A stretch of 64,000 nt of DNA from Vibrio halioticoli NBRC 102217. Its GTDB lineage: Bacteria > Pseudomonadota > Gammaproteobacteria > Enterobacterales > Vibrionaceae. How positions within the stretch are numbered: position 1 is the first letter of the stretch; each line of letters starts with the position of its first letter. The notes beneath the pieces were generated by a model. That model ran no database searches. It worked only from the letters and a program-made list of their open reading frames with translations, and was not told the DNA's origin. The stretch is from the NCBI RefSeq assembly GCF_000496695.1, contig NZ_BAUJ01000020.1:1-64000 (forward strand). Reading direction: 5' to 3'. Shown one piece after another: positions 35,863 to 47,181 of this stretch. The position numbers and the translations under genes were made by a program.

Positions 35863-37656
35863 CTACTTATGAAAATTATTTTTGATTAATGAAATCAGTT
35901 CATCACCAAAGGTTTTCACCATAATCATATTCTTCACTGCAAGTTGTTGTTTGCCTTCTGGTAGCCCAGTGATTTTTTCAGCTAGAGCGACAGAGGTGAC
36001 AATGATGTCGAATGAAGAAAGGTGAGATTTATAATCAGTAATAGCGCTATTAAAGGTGGTGCTTGGAACGCCTTGCTTATCTAAATACTCTTTGATTTTC
36101 TTGGAACACATCATTGACGAGCCTTGGCCTGAACCGCAGCAGACTAAGATGCGAACCGGTGTTTGGTTTTCAGTGCTTACGCTTGATGCTTGTGTCGCTG
36201 TTGCTGCCTGTTGAACAGGTAGCTCAACTTCAATGCCTTCAGGGGTAACTGCTGTCATGGTTTGAGTTTCCATTTCAGCGTCTTCTTCAGCGCGCAGCTG
36301 TTTTGAAGCAAAGTACATGTAGACACCAGCAAGAGCCACAATAAGGAAGAAGAATAGACCTGAAGCTGACAGACCTTGCATTAGAGGAGGGAAGACTAAT
36401 GCCCAATCGGCCATGCCCATCCAGCCATTAAACTCAGTACCTGATTGTGCAAAGATATGGATTGCCCAAGCCGAACCGACGACTTCGATAATACCCATCA
36501 CAAAACAGATCTTCATTACCGCTTTCCAACCGCCGAAGTGGTTTGCGAACACACCTATGGTGGCGTTGGAGAAGAACATTGGGATGAAGCCTGGGATAAT
36601 CATGATTGGTGCATCAAAGGCAAGCATTGCGAGTACAGCAGTAAACTGACCTACAGCGCCCCACATGAAACCGAATACCATTGCATTTGGTGAGTAGGCA
36701 TAAATCGCCGCACAATCAATCGCAAGTACCGCATTTGGGATAAGTCTTTGTGAAATACCGTTGAAGGCTTCAGAAAGCTCAGCAACAAACATACGTACGC
36801 CAGTAACAATAACTTGGATAGCAACGGCGAACTTAAGACCGGTTTCAAAAATGTAGATTAGCCAATGTGTATTGCCTGCCATGTCTTGCAGGTTATCAAG
36901 GCCAAAAGAAAGAAGGATAATGCCGAAGAAGCCCGTCATTACAAGGGTAGTTGCGGCGATGCTGTCGTGGAAAATATGCAGCCATTTCGGCAGTTTTATA
37001 TGATCAACGCTGTCATTTTTGTCGCCAAGTTTAGGTGCAACTTTCACCGCAATCCACGATGCAAACTGCTGTTGGTGACCAATGGAGAAACCGGCCCCGC
37101 CAGTGACTTCTTGGGTAGGTTTAAACATGATATTTGCAGAGATACCCCAATATAGCGCCATTAAAATAGCGGAATATACGATGGTTTCCCACATGCTAGT
37201 GCCAAGTACGAAGTAAAATACCGCAATCAAACCCGCTTGCTGGAACATGATGTGTCCCGTTAGCATGATAGTTCGAATACCGGTTATACGACGAAATGCA
37301 ACCAGAAGGATATTGAGTCCTAACGCCATTAATACGGCGTATCCAACCCAAGAGTAGTTATCCCCCATGGTTTCCATGGTTGCCATCATGGTTGTATACG
37401 GGTCTATCACTGAACCTGTAAGGCCGTGAATTTCACTCATCTTCGCAATGACGGGTTTAAAACCTGCAACCAGTGTGCCGGCACCCACTTGTACAATCAT
37501 GAAGCCGACAATGGTTTTTATTGAACCCGAGATAACAGTTGTTGCATCCCGTTTGAGAAGTATATATCCCAGACAAGTCACTAACCCAAGCAATAATGGT
37601 GCTTTGGTCATGACCTGACTGTAAAAAATATAGAAAATATCGTAAATGAACTCCAT
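35863..37656 (-). CDS. ulaA: Ascorbate PTS enzyme IIC-IIB fusion
   Basis: Inner-membrane ascorbate transporter with its IIB domain attached, 597 residues. Residues 1 to about 450 are the UlaA-type IIC with about 10-11 helices ([38 protein letters not shown] region, [29 protein letters not shown]). A Gln/Thr-rich linker at about 455-505 leads to the IIB domain, with the phospho-cysteine in [12 protein letters not shown] (about 508-519). In E. coli these are separate UlaA and UlaB proteins. It is the first gene of the ula operon on this strand. Confidence 0.95.
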   Translation of the reverse strand: MEFIYDIFYIFYSQVMTKAPLLLGLVTCLGYILLKRDATTVISGSIKTIVGFMIVQVGAGTLVAGFKPVIAKMSEIHGLTGSVIDPYTTMMATMETMGDNYSWVGYAVLMALGLNILLVAFRRITGIRTIMLTGHIMFQQAGLIAVFYFVLGTSMWETIVYSAILMALYWGISANIMFKPTQEVTGGAGFSIGHQQQFASWIAVKVAPKLGDKNDSVDHIKLPKWLHIFHDSIAATTLVMTGFFGIILLSFGLDNLQDMAGNTHWLIYIFETGLKFAVAIQVIVTGVRMFVAELSEAFNGISQRLIPNAVLAIDCAAIYAYSPNAMVFGFMWGAVGQFTAVLAMLAFDAPIMIIPGFIPMFFSNATIGVFANHFGGWKAVMKICFVMGIIEVVGSAWAIHIFAQSGTEFNGWMGMADWALVFPPLMQGLSASGLFFFLIVALAGVYMYFASKQLRAEEDAEMETQTMTAVTPEGIEVELPVQQAATATQASSVSTENQTPVRILVCCGSGQGSSMMCSKKIKEYLDKQGVPSTTFNSAITDYKSHLSSFDIIVTSVALAEKITGLPEGKQQLAVKNMIMVKTFGDELISLIKNNFHK

Positions 37657-37740
37657 ATCTTTACCCCTAATAATATTTGTTGTTTTTATGGTTTGTAGGA
37701 TTTAGTTAGTATTTTTTTGCTCACGAACTAGACTTTAACA

Positions 37741-37782
37741 ATCAAAAGTAATCATGCAATGCTCGATTGTGATTACTTTGAT
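37741..37782. promoter_or_regulatory. Inverted-repeat operator upstream of the ula operon
   Basis: ATCAAAAGTAATCA (37741-37754) faces TGATTACTTTGAT (37770-37782); one extra A apart, the arms are reverse complements. It lies about 90-125 bases before the ulaA start, where an UlaR operator would be expected. Confidence 0.6.
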
Positions 37783-37930
37783 ATGCATCAATTTATGCCC
37801 ATAGCAAACGTCATAAACGAGATTACGATCACTGGAATACAGTTAAATTCAATAAAATCAATAACTTAGCAATAAAGTGTGATTTGTGGCTCGTTTTTTA
37901 CCTTCTAATTGAGATCTATTTTCAAGAGGA

Positions 37931-37962
37931 TTGACAATCACCGCCATGATTATTAGAATCAT
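37931..37962 (+). promoter_or_regulatory. ulaR promoter with candidate autoregulatory site
   Basis: TTGACA (37931-37936), a 17-base spacer and TAGAAT (37954-37959) make a near-consensus promoter. ATGATT-ATTAG-AATCAT (37946-37962) overlaps the -10 and shares TGATTA with the 37741-37782 site, so UlaR may repress itself. The remainder of 37657-38015 is AT-rich with one CRP half-site TGTGATT near 37878. Confidence 0.65.
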
Positions 37963-38015
37963 AAATAATCAAAGGGAGTCATCAAATCATCATTGAGATG
38001 AATCGAGCGTTTAAG

Positions 38016-38771
38016 ATGAATGAAGTTCAAAGACACAATGGGATTTTGTCGCTATTGGAAGATAAGCAGACAATCAGTGTTTCCAATATCATTGATAACT
38101 TTAATGTTTCTCCTGCTACAGCAAGGCGAGATATTTCAAAGCTGGATGAGATAGGCAAGCTAAAGAAAGTGCGTAATGGCGCTGAGCGTATTGAGAGTTT
38201 CAAAAGCAAATGGTCACCTTTAAATATCAACAGCACTGAGTTTTATGAAGAGAAAGCATTGATCGCGAAAGCAGCTGCGGCGTTATGCCAACCCGGTGAT
38301 AGTGTGGTTGTGAACTGTGGTTCTACGGCTTTCTTACTTGGTCAGCAATTGTGTAGCGATGACGTACAAATTGTAACCAATTACTTTCCTTTGGCGAGTT
38401 ACTTAATCAACGAAGATCATGACGATGTGATTGTTTTAGGTGGTCAATATAACAAAGCAAAAGGGATCTTTCTAAATCCTGCGCCTAACTCATTAAGTGG
38501 TTATGCGGGTAACTGGATGTTTACTTCTGGTAAGGGATTGACGGAAGCTGGCTTGTATAAAGCTGATATGTTGACAGCGGTTGCTGAACAGCAGATGTTG
38601 CAACAAATTGATAAATTAGTCGTTGTCGTCGACAGCTCTAAAATAGGCCAAAGGACAGGAATGTTATTTTGTTCAGTCACACAGATAGACATCATTGTGA
38701 CGGGTAAAAATGCTGATCCTGATGTTATTCGAGCAATTGAAAAACAAGGTACAAAAGTTATTTTAGTTTAA
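38016..38771 (+). CDS. ulaR: DeoR-family ascorbate regulator
   Basis: Repressor of the ula genes. The DeoR-type winged helix is at about 1-58 (VSNIIDNFNVSPATARRDISKLDEIGKLKKVRNGAERI), nearly as in E. coli UlaR. The sensor domain with VNCGSTAFLLGQQL, VIVLGGQYN and VVVDSSKIGQRTGML follows. An upstream in-frame ATG at 37998 would add six residues; the 38016 start matches the family (MNEVQRHNGILSLL), but neither has a strong ribosome site. It is divergent from the ula operon and precedes ulaG, so it sits between both of its targets. Confidence 0.9.
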   Translation: MNEVQRHNGILSLLEDKQTISVSNIIDNFNVSPATARRDISKLDEIGKLKKVRNGAERIESFKSKWSPLNINSTEFYEEKALIAKAAAALCQPGDSVVVNCGSTAFLLGQQLCSDDVQIVTNYFPLASYLINEDHDDVIVLGGQYNKAKGIFLNPAPNSLSGYAGNWMFTSGKGLTEAGLYKADMLTAVAEQQMLQQIDKLVVVVDSSKIGQRTGMLFCSVTQIDIIVTGKNADPDVIRAIEKQGTKVILV

Positions 38772-38908
38772 TCAGCTTTAATATTGAATTTTAAATAACG
38801 TAATACATAAATATTATTAAATAAGCAAAGTGTCTTAATTTCTAATTGAGACACCTAGCACCTTACACCCTACATAAAATAAAAATCAAGAAATAGAAGG
38901 TATAATAT

Positions 38909-39976
38909 ATGAGCAACGTAAATGAAATTACTCGCGAGTCATGGATTCTAAATACATTCCCAGAATGGGGCACTTGGTTGAATGAAGAGATTGAGCAAAC
39001 GGTTGTGCAACCAAATACTTTCTCTATGTGGTGGTTAGGGTGTACCGGTATCTGGCTAAAATCTGAAGGCGGCGCAAACCTATCAATGGATTTTTGGTGT
39101 GGTACGGGTAAAAAGACTCAACAAGTACAAAAAATGAAAAATCAGCATCAAATGATGCGTATGGGCGGTGTTGAAGCACTGCAACCTAACTTGCGTACGG
39201 CTATTTTCCCTCTAGACCCGTTTGCGATTAAAGAGATTGATGCGGTGATGGCCTCTCATGATCATGGCGATCATATTGATATTAATGTCGCGGCGGCTGT
39301 TTTACAAAACTGCGAAGATCACGTTAAATTCATCGGTCCTAAAGCGTGTGTTGATTTATGGATGAAGTGGGGAGTGCCAGAAGATCGCTGCGTTATTGCG
39401 CGTGTTGGCGACGAAATTAAGATTAAAGACGTCACAATTAAAGTATTAGATGCGTTTGATCGTACGGCGTTAGTGACGCTTCCAGAAGGAACATCGTCTT
39501 TAGATAAGAGCATTCTTGATGGTATGGATGATCGCGCCGTGAACTACTTAGTTGAAACCACCGGTGGCTCTGTTTATCACTCTGGTGACTCTCATTACTC
39601 TAACTATTACGCGAAGCATGGTAACGATTATAAAATTGATGTGGCGTTACTTTCTTACGGTGAAAACCCAAGAGGGGTAACAGATAAAATGACCTCTTCT
39701 GATATTTTGCGTGCGGCTGAGTCTTTAAATTGTGAAGTTGTTGTGCCATTCCATCATGATATTTGGGCAAACTTCCAAAATGATCCGCGTGAAATTGAGA
39801 TGCTATGGAATATGAAAAAAGAGCGTCTACAATACGGCTTTGCACCTTTCTTCTGGCAGGTAGGTGGTCGCTATACATATCCAACAGATAAAGGGCGTAT
39901 GCATTACCAACACTTTAGAGGCTTTGCTGATATATTTAAAAATGACCCAGAATTGCCATACCGCGCATTTTTATAG
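38909..39976 (+). CDS. ulaG: L-ascorbate-6-phosphate lactonase
   Basis: Metallo-beta-lactamase-fold hydrolase that opens the lactone of ascorbate 6-phosphate made by the PTS. The metal-binding block [17 protein letters not shown] is at about 116-132, the next His in [15 protein letters not shown] near 224, and HHDIWANF near 284. Length 355 matches the family. As in E. coli it is transcribed separately from the rest of the ula operon, here downstream of ulaR on the + strand. A terminator formed by a perfect palindrome follows. Confidence 0.95.
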   Translation: MSNVNEITRESWILNTFPEWGTWLNEEIEQTVVQPNTFSMWWLGCTGIWLKSEGGANLSMDFWCGTGKKTQQVQKMKNQHQMMRMGGVEALQPNLRTAIFPLDPFAIKEIDAVMASHDHGDHIDINVAAAVLQNCEDHVKFIGPKACVDLWMKWGVPEDRCVIARVGDEIKIKDVTIKVLDAFDRTALVTLPEGTSSLDKSILDGMDDRAVNYLVETTGGSVYHSGDSHYSNYYAKHGNDYKIDVALLSYGENPRGVTDKMTSSDILRAAESLNCEVVVPFHHDIWANFQNDPREIEMLWNMKKERLQYGFAPFFWQVGGRYTYPTDKGRMHYQHFRGFADIFKNDPELPYRAFL

Positions 39977-40000
39977 AAATACAAACAACAAGTAAAAATA

Positions 40001-40027
40001 AAAGGAGCCTAGGCTCCTTTTATTTTG
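40001..40027 (+). terminator. Terminator of ulaG
   Basis: A perfect 20-base palindrome, AAAGGAGCCT with its mirror AGGCTCCTTT (40001-40020), then TATTTTG. Confidence 0.82.
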
Positions 40028-40033
40028 TCTAGT

Positions 40034-40064
40034 AAATAGAGTGAGCATAACACTCACTCTATTT
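40034..40064 (-). terminator. Terminator of the RND pump operon
   Basis: AAATAGAGTGAG (40034-40045) and its exact complement (40053-40064) form a 12-bp stem just past the pump stop codon. The tail on the minus strand is ACTAGACAAAAT, so T content is low and efficiency uncertain. Confidence 0.6.
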
Positions 40065-40067
40065 GTA

Positions 40068-43000
40068 CTATTTCGCTTCTATTTGTTTTGCTTTAATTGA
40101 TCTTATCATTCTAAGAATTAAGACAAAGAACAGTGGTGCAAAATAGATAACCAATAAGGTTGCCGCCATTACGCCACCCATTACCGAGGTGCCGATAGCA
40201 TTTCGCGCATTGGCCCCAGCGCCGGTACTGATCGCAAGTGGCAATACCCCTAAGCCAAATGCCAGCGAGGTCATGATGATTGGGCGCAATCGCATTTCAC
40301 AGGCTTGTACTGTGGCATCTAGCAAGTTAACGCCTTTTTCATACAATTCTTTGGCAAATTCTACGATTAAGATGGCATTTTTAGCGGTCAAACCTATGGT
40401 GGTCAATACCCCTACTTGGAAGTAAACGTCATTCTCAAGGCCACGTAAGGTAATGGCACACAGTGCGCCAAGTATGCCCAATGGCACGATAAGAATAATC
40501 GCAATCGGGATTGTCCAACTTTCATAAAGCGCCGCCAAACATAGGAATACCATTAAGATAGAGATGCCATATAAGATAGGTGCCTGATTACCCGCTTCTT
40601 TCTCTTGGTATGACATGCCTGTCCAGCTTACTTGAACTTGGTCTGACAGTTCCGCTGCAAGGTGTTCAATTTCATCCATTGCTTCTCCTGAGCTGTAACC
40701 AGGAGCGGCTTCACCTAAGATTTCGATGGCAGAATTACCGTTGTAACGAGTTAACTGTGGTGAGCCTTGTCCCCAATGGGTCGTACTAAAGGCTGAAATT
40801 GGCACCATTTCGCCTTGGTTATTACGCACAAACCATAAATCAAGATCTTCTGGAGTCATGCGATATTGAGCGTCAGCTTGAATGTACACTTTTTTCGAGC
40901 GACCGCGGTCTATAAAGTCATTTACATAAGAGGAAGCCCACGCAATAGATAGCGATTGATTAATATCGGCAATAGAAATACCCAGCACTTTTGCTTTCTC
41001 GTAATCAATATCTAAGAACAGTTGCGCTGTATCTTCTAATCCGTTTGGTCGGATATTTTGCAAGATAGGACTTTGCCCCATTTTACCTAATAATTGATTA
41101 CGCATGGCAATCAATTCGTTGTGACTTAAAGAGCCGACGTTTTCTAGGTAAAAGTCAAAACCAGTTGATTGACCTAACTCCCTGATGGCTGGACTGCCAA
41201 AGGCAAATACTTTTGCGTGTTTATATCCAGAAAAGTGCCCCATAAATCGCTGTAGCACAGCATCAAGACTGGTATCAGGAGTGGTCCTTTCACTCCAATC
41301 TTTAAGGCTAATGATCCCCATACCTGCGTTTTGACCTTTACCTGAGAAGTTAAATCCTGCCACGGTAAATACATGACTTACGGTGTTTGCTTCTTCTTGC
41401 TCAAGGTAATCTTTAACGTCTAACATCACTTTTTGGGTTTGTGCTAGCGTTGTACCTGTTGGGGCTTGCACCATTACAACAAAGTCACCTTGGTCTTCAT
41501 TGGGCAAGAAAGAGCTAGGTAAAGAGTGGTACATGTACGCCATACCACCGACTAAAGCGATGTATATCAAAATAAAGCGGGCAGGGCGCAACAGTACATG
41601 ATGAATTGAACCACGGTACTTCGATGACAACTTGTCATAGAAGCGGTTGAAAGCGCCAAAGAATTTGAGTTTTGACTCACTTTTGGTTGGTTTAAGTAGC
41701 GTTGCACAAAGTACTGGGGTTAAGACCAGCGCCACGATGACCGAAAGCACCATTGCTGACACTATGGTTAAGGAGAACTGCTTATAAATTACCCCAGTTG
41801 AGCCAGACATAAAGGCCATTGGGATGAATACTACCGACAGCACCATAGTGATACCAATCAGAGCACTGGTGATCTGATCCATCGACTTTTTGGTGGCTTC
41901 TAATGGTGATAAGTTCTCTTCATGTATGATTCGTTCAACGTTTTCTACTACAACGATGGCATCATCAACCAGCAAGCCGATGGCGAGCACTAACCCAAAC
42001 ATGGTTAAGGTATTGATAGAGAAGCCAAGTGCAGACATGATAGCAAAGGTGCCAAGTAGCACGACTGGTACTGCAATGGTTGGGATTAAGGTTGCGCGAA
42101 GGTTTTGTAAGAACAGTAGCATGACCAAAAATACAAGACCTACCGCTTCAAATAGCGTTTTTACTACTTCACTAATCGACAGACGGATAAACGAGTTGCT
42201 GTCCATTGACTTAACCATCGCTAAGCCTTCAGGGAAGCCCTTTTCTAGTTGTGCTAGTTTTGCATCGACCGCCGCTTGTGTATCTAATGAGTTTGCGCCT
42301 GTTGCGAGTGTAATCGCAATACCAGAAGCTTCCTTGCCTTGGTAGCTAGGAATCACCGATGAGTCTTCACTGGCAAGTTCAACACGAGCTACATCCTTCA
42401 GTTTTATTTGGGAGCCATCAGCGTCGACTTTGATGAGGATATTTTTAAATTGGTCAACCGTCGTTAATAAGCTCTGAGCGGTAATAGTGGCATTGATTAG
42501 CTGTGAATCAACCGTCGGCGTACCACCGAGTTGACCTACCGTTACTTGGCTGTTTTGTACTGATACCGCACTAGAAATATCAACTGGGGTTAGGCTATAG
42601 CTATTTAGTTTGGCAGGATCAAGCCAGATACGCATGGCGTAAGAAGGCCCAAATACTGTTACGCTGCCCACGCCACTTACACGACTAAGCACATCTTTGA
42701 GGCTGGTATTGGCGTAGTCTTGAATATCCGCCGCACTCATACTGCCATCAGGAGAGTAAAGGTTGGTTACTGACATAAAGCCAGAAGTACTCTTTGTTAC
42801 TTTTGTACCTTGGTTTTGCACCGCAGTTGGCAAGCGGTTGGTCGCTTGTTGTAAACTGTTTTGCACTTGTACCTGAGCGGTGTCAGGGTCGGTATCGGCG
42901 CTAAAGGTCAGGGTAATGCTAGCGTTACCAGCAGAGTCACTGGTGGATGACATATACAGCAAGTTATCAAGACCAGTCATACTTTGCTCAATAACTTGCG

Positions 43001-43190
43001 TCACACTATCTTCAATCGCTTTAGCGGATGCGCCAGGGTAGGAGGCAGAAATTTTCACCGCTGGTGGCGCAATACTTGGGTATTGTGCAACCGGTAATGT
43101 GAAAATTGAAATGATACCCGTGAGCATAATGACAATGGCAATTACCCAAGCAAAAATAGGCCTTTGAATAAAAAATCTAGAAAGAGACAT
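40068..43190 (-). CDS. RND multidrug efflux permease (AcrB/VmeB type)
   Basis: Trimeric proton-driven inner-membrane pump of the HAE1 family, 1040 residues. The start [28 protein letters not shown] is typical, followed by the first periplasmic porter domain, then TM helices with the proton-relay pair Asp-Asp in [17 protein letters not shown] (about 405-420). The second half repeats the pattern, with [21 protein letters not shown] near 940 carrying the relay Lys. It exports hydrophobic drugs, detergents or bile-like compounds; which ones cannot be read here. It is co-transcribed with the adaptor gene four bases upstream. No TolC-type gene is adjacent. Confidence 0.95.
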   Translation of the reverse strand: MSLSRFFIQRPIFAWVIAIVIMLTGIISIFTLPVAQYPSIAPPAVKISASYPGASAKAIEDSVTQVIEQSMTGLDNLLYMSSTSDSAGNASITLTFSADTDPDTAQVQVQNSLQQATNRLPTAVQNQGTKVTKSTSGFMSVTNLYSPDGSMSAADIQDYANTSLKDVLSRVSGVGSVTVFGPSYAMRIWLDPAKLNSYSLTPVDISSAVSVQNSQVTVGQLGGTPTVDSQLINATITAQSLLTTVDQFKNILIKVDADGSQIKLKDVARVELASEDSSVIPSYQGKEASGIAITLATGANSLDTQAAVDAKLAQLEKGFPEGLAMVKSMDSNSFIRLSISEVVKTLFEAVGLVFLVMLLFLQNLRATLIPTIAVPVVLLGTFAIMSALGFSINTLTMFGLVLAIGLLVDDAIVVVENVERIIHEENLSPLEATKKSMDQITSALIGITMVLSVVFIPMAFMSGSTGVIYKQFSLTIVSAMVLSVIVALVLTPVLCATLLKPTKSESKLKFFGAFNRFYDKLSSKYRGSIHHVLLRPARFILIYIALVGGMAYMYHSLPSSFLPNEDQGDFVVMVQAPTGTTLAQTQKVMLDVKDYLEQEEANTVSHVFTVAGFNFSGKGQNAGMGIISLKDWSERTTPDTSLDAVLQRFMGHFSGYKHAKVFAFGSPAIRELGQSTGFDFYLENVGSLSHNELIAMRNQLLGKMGQSPILQNIRPNGLEDTAQLFLDIDYEKAKVLGISIADINQSLSIAWASSYVNDFIDRGRSKKVYIQADAQYRMTPEDLDLWFVRNNQGEMVPISAFSTTHWGQGSPQLTRYNGNSAIEILGEAAPGYSSGEAMDEIEHLAAELSDQVQVSWTGMSYQEKEAGNQAPILYGISILMVFLCLAALYESWTIPIAIILIVPLGILGALCAITLRGLENDVYFQVGVLTTIGLTAKNAILIVEFAKELYEKGVNLLDATVQACEMRLRPIIMTSLAFGLGVLPLAISTGAGANARNAIGTSVMGGVMAATLLVIYFAPLFFVLILRMIRSIKAKQIEAK

Positions 43191-43193
43191 GGC

Positions 43194-44390
43194 TTACTCC
43201 TCTACTACAGGTTCAGACTTAGGTGCTGGTGCAGACTGAGGAGCCAGCGCTGATTGTGCGTCATCGGCGCCACTATCAATAACCACAGCAACATCATTTT
43301 TCACGTTGCTTAGGTTACTAATTACAACTTTCTCACCTGCAACCAGACCTTCTTCAACAATCCAACCATTATCGACTTCATCACCTAATACGACAGACTT
43401 CTTAATAGTTTTATTATTTTGGTCAACAGTAAAGATAAAAGGCTGACCTGATTGACTTCTTACCACAACAGATTGAGGCACAACTAAGTAATCACGGGCT
43501 TCTGGTAGGGCAATGTGAGCACGTACATACATACCATCTAACAAGCGATTTTGTGGATTTGACACAATCGCGCGTAAAGTAACAGTACCGGTTGAGTTAG
43601 ACACTTTAGTGCTAGAGAACTCTAAATACGCTGTTTGATCGTAAGTAGTACCGTCTTCTAAAATGATAGAGATAGGGATGTCTTTTGGCTTTTTATTTAA
43701 CCCTGTAAACGTTTGTTTGATCTTAGAAAGTGCAAGCGAAGACTGCTGCATATCAATATAGACATTTGATGTTTGAATAATCGTCGTCAGATAAGAGGTT
43801 TGTTGAGCGGTAAGCAGTGAACCTTCCGAAACTTGAGATAGGCCCACTTGACCTGAGATAGGCGCTTTAATTTGAGTATAAGAAAGTTCTAGGTTGGCAT
43901 AGTCAAGATCTGCTTGGCGGATAGCCACTTCAGCTTTAGCTTCTTGATACGCGGCATCGGCATCATCATAGTTTTGCTGACTGGTCAGTTTTTTCTTTAA
44001 TAACTGAGCGTAACGGTCGGCCGTTTTCTTACTTGATGCTTCACTCGCCAATGCTTTAGTTAGCTGAGCTTGAGCACTTTTTACCGTTGATTGGTAAGTT
44101 GATGGGTCTATCTGATACAGCACATCACCAGCCTGCACTTGGCTGCCTTCTTTATAAAGGCGGCTTTGCAAAATGCCAGTTACTTGAGGTCGCACTTCAG
44201 CTTGCTTAAACGCAGTAACACGCCCCGGCAATTCACGAGTCAAACGCAATGTAGTCGGTGTTAAGGTCAACACATCCACATGTAAAGGGCCTTGTGGTGG
44301 TCTGTGATCTCGACCTTGTTCTCCACAACCAAGCAAAAGAACAGAGAGTAATAAGCACCAAGAAATTCTTAGCGATTTAGATAAAGACAT
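43194..44390 (-). CDS. RND efflux periplasmic adaptor, lipoprotein
   Basis: Membrane-fusion protein that links the RND pump to an outer-membrane channel. The lipoprotein signal LLLSVLLLGCGEQ (lipid Cys at about 22) anchors it in the inner membrane. Domains in order: barrel-sandwich half (RPQVTGILQSRLYKEGSQVQAGDVLYQIDPSTYQ), alpha hairpin (about 100-165, Ala/Lys-rich), second sandwich half (TQIKAPISGQVGLSQVSEGSLL), beta barrel and membrane-proximal domain. A frame from 44450 is open, but the ATG at 44390 starts at the signal and has GAAAGG upstream. The C-terminal 20 residues are Pro/Ala/Glu-rich. Confidence 0.93.
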   Translation of the reverse strand: MSLSKSLRISWCLLLSVLLLGCGEQGRDHRPPQGPLHVDVLTLTPTTLRLTRELPGRVTAFKQAEVRPQVTGILQSRLYKEGSQVQAGDVLYQIDPSTYQSTVKSAQAQLTKALASEASSKKTADRYAQLLKKKLTSQQNYDDADAAYQEAKAEVAIRQADLDYANLELSYTQIKAPISGQVGLSQVSEGSLLTAQQTSYLTTIIQTSNVYIDMQQSSLALSKIKQTFTGLNKKPKDIPISIILEDGTTYDQTAYLEFSSTKVSNSTGTVTLRAIVSNPQNRLLDGMYVRAHIALPEARDYLVVPQSVVVRSQSGQPFIFTVDQNNKTIKKSVVLGDEVDNGWIVEEGLVAGEKVVISNLSNVKNDVAVVIDSGADDAQSALAPQSAPAPKSEPVVEE

Positions 44391-44588
44391 AGAGACAGCA
44401 CCTTTCAATGATAGATATAACCCAAGTATGAAAATAGCATAGCGATTCAATGGTTAAGTGTGGGTTAAGGGGGGGAGGTAATCTCAAAGTGGGGGAGTCT
44501 GTTTTTTTGAACGGGAGTAAAAACACCGCTAATTTAGAGGGCGGTGCTTTCCGTTTATAGTTTAATGCTTGTCGACATTGGTGGCTTC

Positions 44589-45116
44589 TTATAGGACGTC
44601 TTGCATAAATGCCTTGATAGGTTCTGGTAATAAATCTTGTGGGTGATCTCCTCCTAATGTAGCAAGGCCACTCTGTCCGTCAATAATGCCTGTTTTTACT
44701 TCGGTATGGGTTTTTAAGTCAATAATCGTTATTTTTAATTTCACTTTATCAGGGATACCAGACCATTCCGTCGCACGATCTTCCCAGTGTAAAATGGTTG
44801 GGTAAATAAGGAAGTCATAGTTATTTTCGGTGGCGTACTGAATAGTATCTTTATAAGAACTATACGCCGTTGCAGTGTCTATATGGTTTAGCTTAGCGAG
44901 CAGCTCAGCTTGAATGACTTGGTTTACCATCTGACCTGAACCTTGATAGTGTTTGCTACCATATATGCCATCTTTTGACTGTGCAATGTACACGGAGTCA
45001 CCTGACTTCAGCTTAATATTGGTATTTAATGCCATTAATTCAAGATTGTGAGAGTCAGCGCAACCCCATAAAAAAGGAAGGAGCAACAAGGAAAATAGTA
45101 ATGTCTTTAATTTCAT
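44589..45116 (-). CDS. DUF4823-like lipoprotein
   Basis: 175 residues with a lipoprotein signal (FSLLLLPFLWGCADS, lipid Cys at about 19). The mature part has alternating strands (DSVYIAQSKDGIYGSKHYQGSG, NYDFLIYPTILHWEDRATEWSGIPDKVKLKITIIDL) and a C-terminal PIKAFMQDVL helix. The pattern 'ILHWEDR.TEWSG..D.....i...d' is that of DUF4823 envelope lipoproteins, whose role is unknown. It stands alone 198 bases past the efflux adaptor start, so it is probably not part of that operon. Confidence 0.78.
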   Translation of the reverse strand: MKLKTLLFSLLLLPFLWGCADSHNLELMALNTNIKLKSGDSVYIAQSKDGIYGSKHYQGSGQMVNQVIQAELLAKLNHIDTATAYSSYKDTIQYATENNYDFLIYPTILHWEDRATEWSGIPDKVKLKITIIDLKTHTEVKTGIIDGQSGLATLGGDHPQDLLPEPIKAFMQDVL

Positions 45117-45252
45117 ATAAAACCCGATTTAGATTAATTTACCCTGATTTCAGTTTACCATTTTTGCTAATGCTACAAAGTGACTTGGCTATAGTATGTG
45201 AAAGGGGTTAGCTTTAAGCTTGCCAGAGCTTTCTTGCAATAAATAGTTTAAA

Positions 45253-46188
45253 TTAGGGTTGATTTTTCTCACTATTTTTTCTTTGAAAATACTCCACTAA
45301 ATATTTTACAAAGTGCGTTAATTGAGTCGGTAAATATTTTGATTGTGGATACTGCGCGATAATCTCACCTTGGTAATTACCACTGATACGCCAGTCACTT
45401 AATAAAGGCACTACCTCACCAGAATGAATATATTGCTGAATAGAAAACTCAGGGAAAATGGAAATACCTAGACCACGTAAGACTGCTTCTCTTCGAATTT
45501 CACTATGATTGACATGAAACGTTCCCTCCACATTAATAGAACAAGTTTGGCTAGACGAAGTTAACTTCCAATTGCGATCTTTAAGATCTTCACCAAGGCA
45601 TAAGCAATTATGTTTCAGTAGATGCTGTGGGGATAGAGGTTCGCCATATTGAGTAATATACGCTGGGCTAGCACACATAATTAATCGGCATTCCGCTAAA
45701 ACTTTTCCTACCATTGCCTCAATGGGAGTATCAGTAATATGAATCAGTAAATCGATATCATCACGAATTAAATCAATAGGTTGGTCTGTGACATTGAGTT
45801 GAAAATCCACATTAGGGTGCAGTGTCATAAAATCTAGGATGGCAGGCATTAAAACTTGTTTAGCAAGCGCTTTTGGCGCGGCAACTTTCAAAGCTCCACT
45901 AATCTTTGCATTGTCTGATTTAACTGCATTTGTCACAAGCTTTGCACTTTTCATTATGTCACGGCAGATATGATAAATTTCCTCGCCTTTATGGGTTAAG
46001 CGCATTTTTCGGGTGGTGCGATGCAATAACTTTTGCTCTAGAGCATTTTCAAGTCGAGTGACAGAGCGGCTCACAGATGAAGGTGCTACTCCTAAAGACT
46101 TAGCGGTACTGGAGAAACTTTCAGACTCAGCAACATGAACAAAAATAGCCATTTCTGGCAGCAAAGAAATCATCTGATTTATGTTCAA
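45253..46188 (-). CDS. LysR-family regulator of the neighbouring DMT transporter
   Basis: 311 residues. Winged helix at about 12-70 (FVHVAESESFSSTAKSLGVAPSSVSRSVTRLENALEQKLLHRTTRKMRLT) and a LysR substrate domain (LKVAAPKALAKQVLMPAILDF, FQLNVTDQPIDLIRDDIDLLIHI, LRGLGISIFPEF). It is of the CrgA/AphB-like group by its HRTTR motif. It is divergent from the DMT exporter gene with 90 bases between, the classic arrangement in which the regulator controls the neighbour. Confidence 0.88.
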   Translation of the reverse strand: MNINQMISLLPEMAIFVHVAESESFSSTAKSLGVAPSSVSRSVTRLENALEQKLLHRTTRKMRLTHKGEEIYHICRDIMKSAKLVTNAVKSDNAKISGALKVAAPKALAKQVLMPAILDFMTLHPNVDFQLNVTDQPIDLIRDDIDLLIHITDTPIEAMVGKVLAECRLIMCASPAYITQYGEPLSPQHLLKHNCLCLGEDLKDRNWKLTSSSQTCSINVEGTFHVNHSEIRREAVLRGLGISIFPEFSIQQYIHSGEVVPLLSDWRISGNYQGEIIAQYPQSKYLPTQLTHFVKYLVEYFQRKNSEKNQP

Positions 46189-46278
46189 AACGCAAAATTC
46201 CTTTGCACATTCAATGGATTGTTCTTCTGAGGTTAGTTTCGGATACTGATACCGTCAATAGATAAAGGAAGATGAGGA

Positions 46279-47181
46279 ATGCTAGTCAAATCACTTCGAG
46301 AACAGCGAAATACCATATCATTTACTGAGCCAATGTTACTTCTAGTTGCGATTTTCTGGGGAACCAGTTACGGGCTAACTAAGGAGGCATTAGCTTATTC
46401 TAGCGTTTTAGTTTTTATTATATTACGTTTTTTGTTGACCTTTCTGGTGATGCTACCCGTTGTGATAAGGGACTTTAAGCAAGATCTTAATAGAGATTGG
46501 AAAGTTGCTATCCCCACAGGCTTGGTTTTATCTGCGATCTTCTTTTGCGAAGTTTTTGGTGTATCACAGACATCAGCATCTAATGCCGCTTTTTTGATTA
46601 GCTTATCGGTGATCTTTACGACATTTGCAGAACTATTAATCAACAAGAAAAAGGTGTCGTTACTTTTATGGGGGATGAGTTTTGCTAGTGTGTTGGGTGT
46701 TTTCTTGCTTACCTATCAACCCAGCAATACATATAACTTAAATGTCGGTGATTACTTTATTTTAGGTGCGGCAGTATTGAGGGCAATAATGGTTACGACA
46801 ACTAAATGCTTAATCGAGGGTAAATCAATCACCACAAGTACGCTTACTTCCTTACAATCACTAACGGTTGCTTTAGTCACATTGTTAGTAGCAAGTATCT
46901 ATTTGCCTGTGAATCAATTGATTCTGCCTGAACAGCCAAAATTTTGGTTGATCCTGCTTTATTTGGTGTTGTGCTGCACGCTGTTTGCATTTTTCGTACA
47001 GAATTACGCTGTCCGCCGAACCTCGCCGACACGTGTTTCTTTATTGATGGGGAGTGAGCCATTATTCGGAGCAGCGTTCGCGATGCTCTGGCTTGACGAA
47101 TCTTTGAGTGTAATACAATTGTTTGGAGGACTGATTATCCTATTTTGTGTGTTGATGACTTCGATAAAGATAAAATCCTAG
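46279..47181 (+). CDS. EamA-family (DMT) transporter
   Basis: Ten-helix inner-membrane transporter of the drug/metabolite superfamily, 300 residues, with two EamA repeats: FWGTSYGLTKEALAYSS near 28-44 opens the first, and FVQNYAVRRTSPTRVSLLMGSEPLFGAAFAMLWLDESLS (about 235-275) is the conserved end of the second. Such proteins export amino acids, nucleobases or small metabolites; the substrate is unknown. The last bases of this gene abut the truncated end of the hipA remnant, so the mobile-derived patch begins here. Confidence 0.88.
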   Translation: MLVKSLREQRNTISFTEPMLLLVAIFWGTSYGLTKEALAYSSVLVFIILRFLLTFLVMLPVVIRDFKQDLNRDWKVAIPTGLVLSAIFFCEVFGVSQTSASNAAFLISLSVIFTTFAELLINKKKVSLLLWGMSFASVLGVFLLTYQPSNTYNLNVGDYFILGAAVLRAIMVTTTKCLIEGKSITTSTLTSLQSLTVALVTLLVASIYLPVNQLILPEQPKFWLILLYLVLCCTLFAFFVQNYAVRRTSPTRVSLLMGSEPLFGAAFAMLWLDESLSVIQLFGGLIILFCVLMTSIKIKS

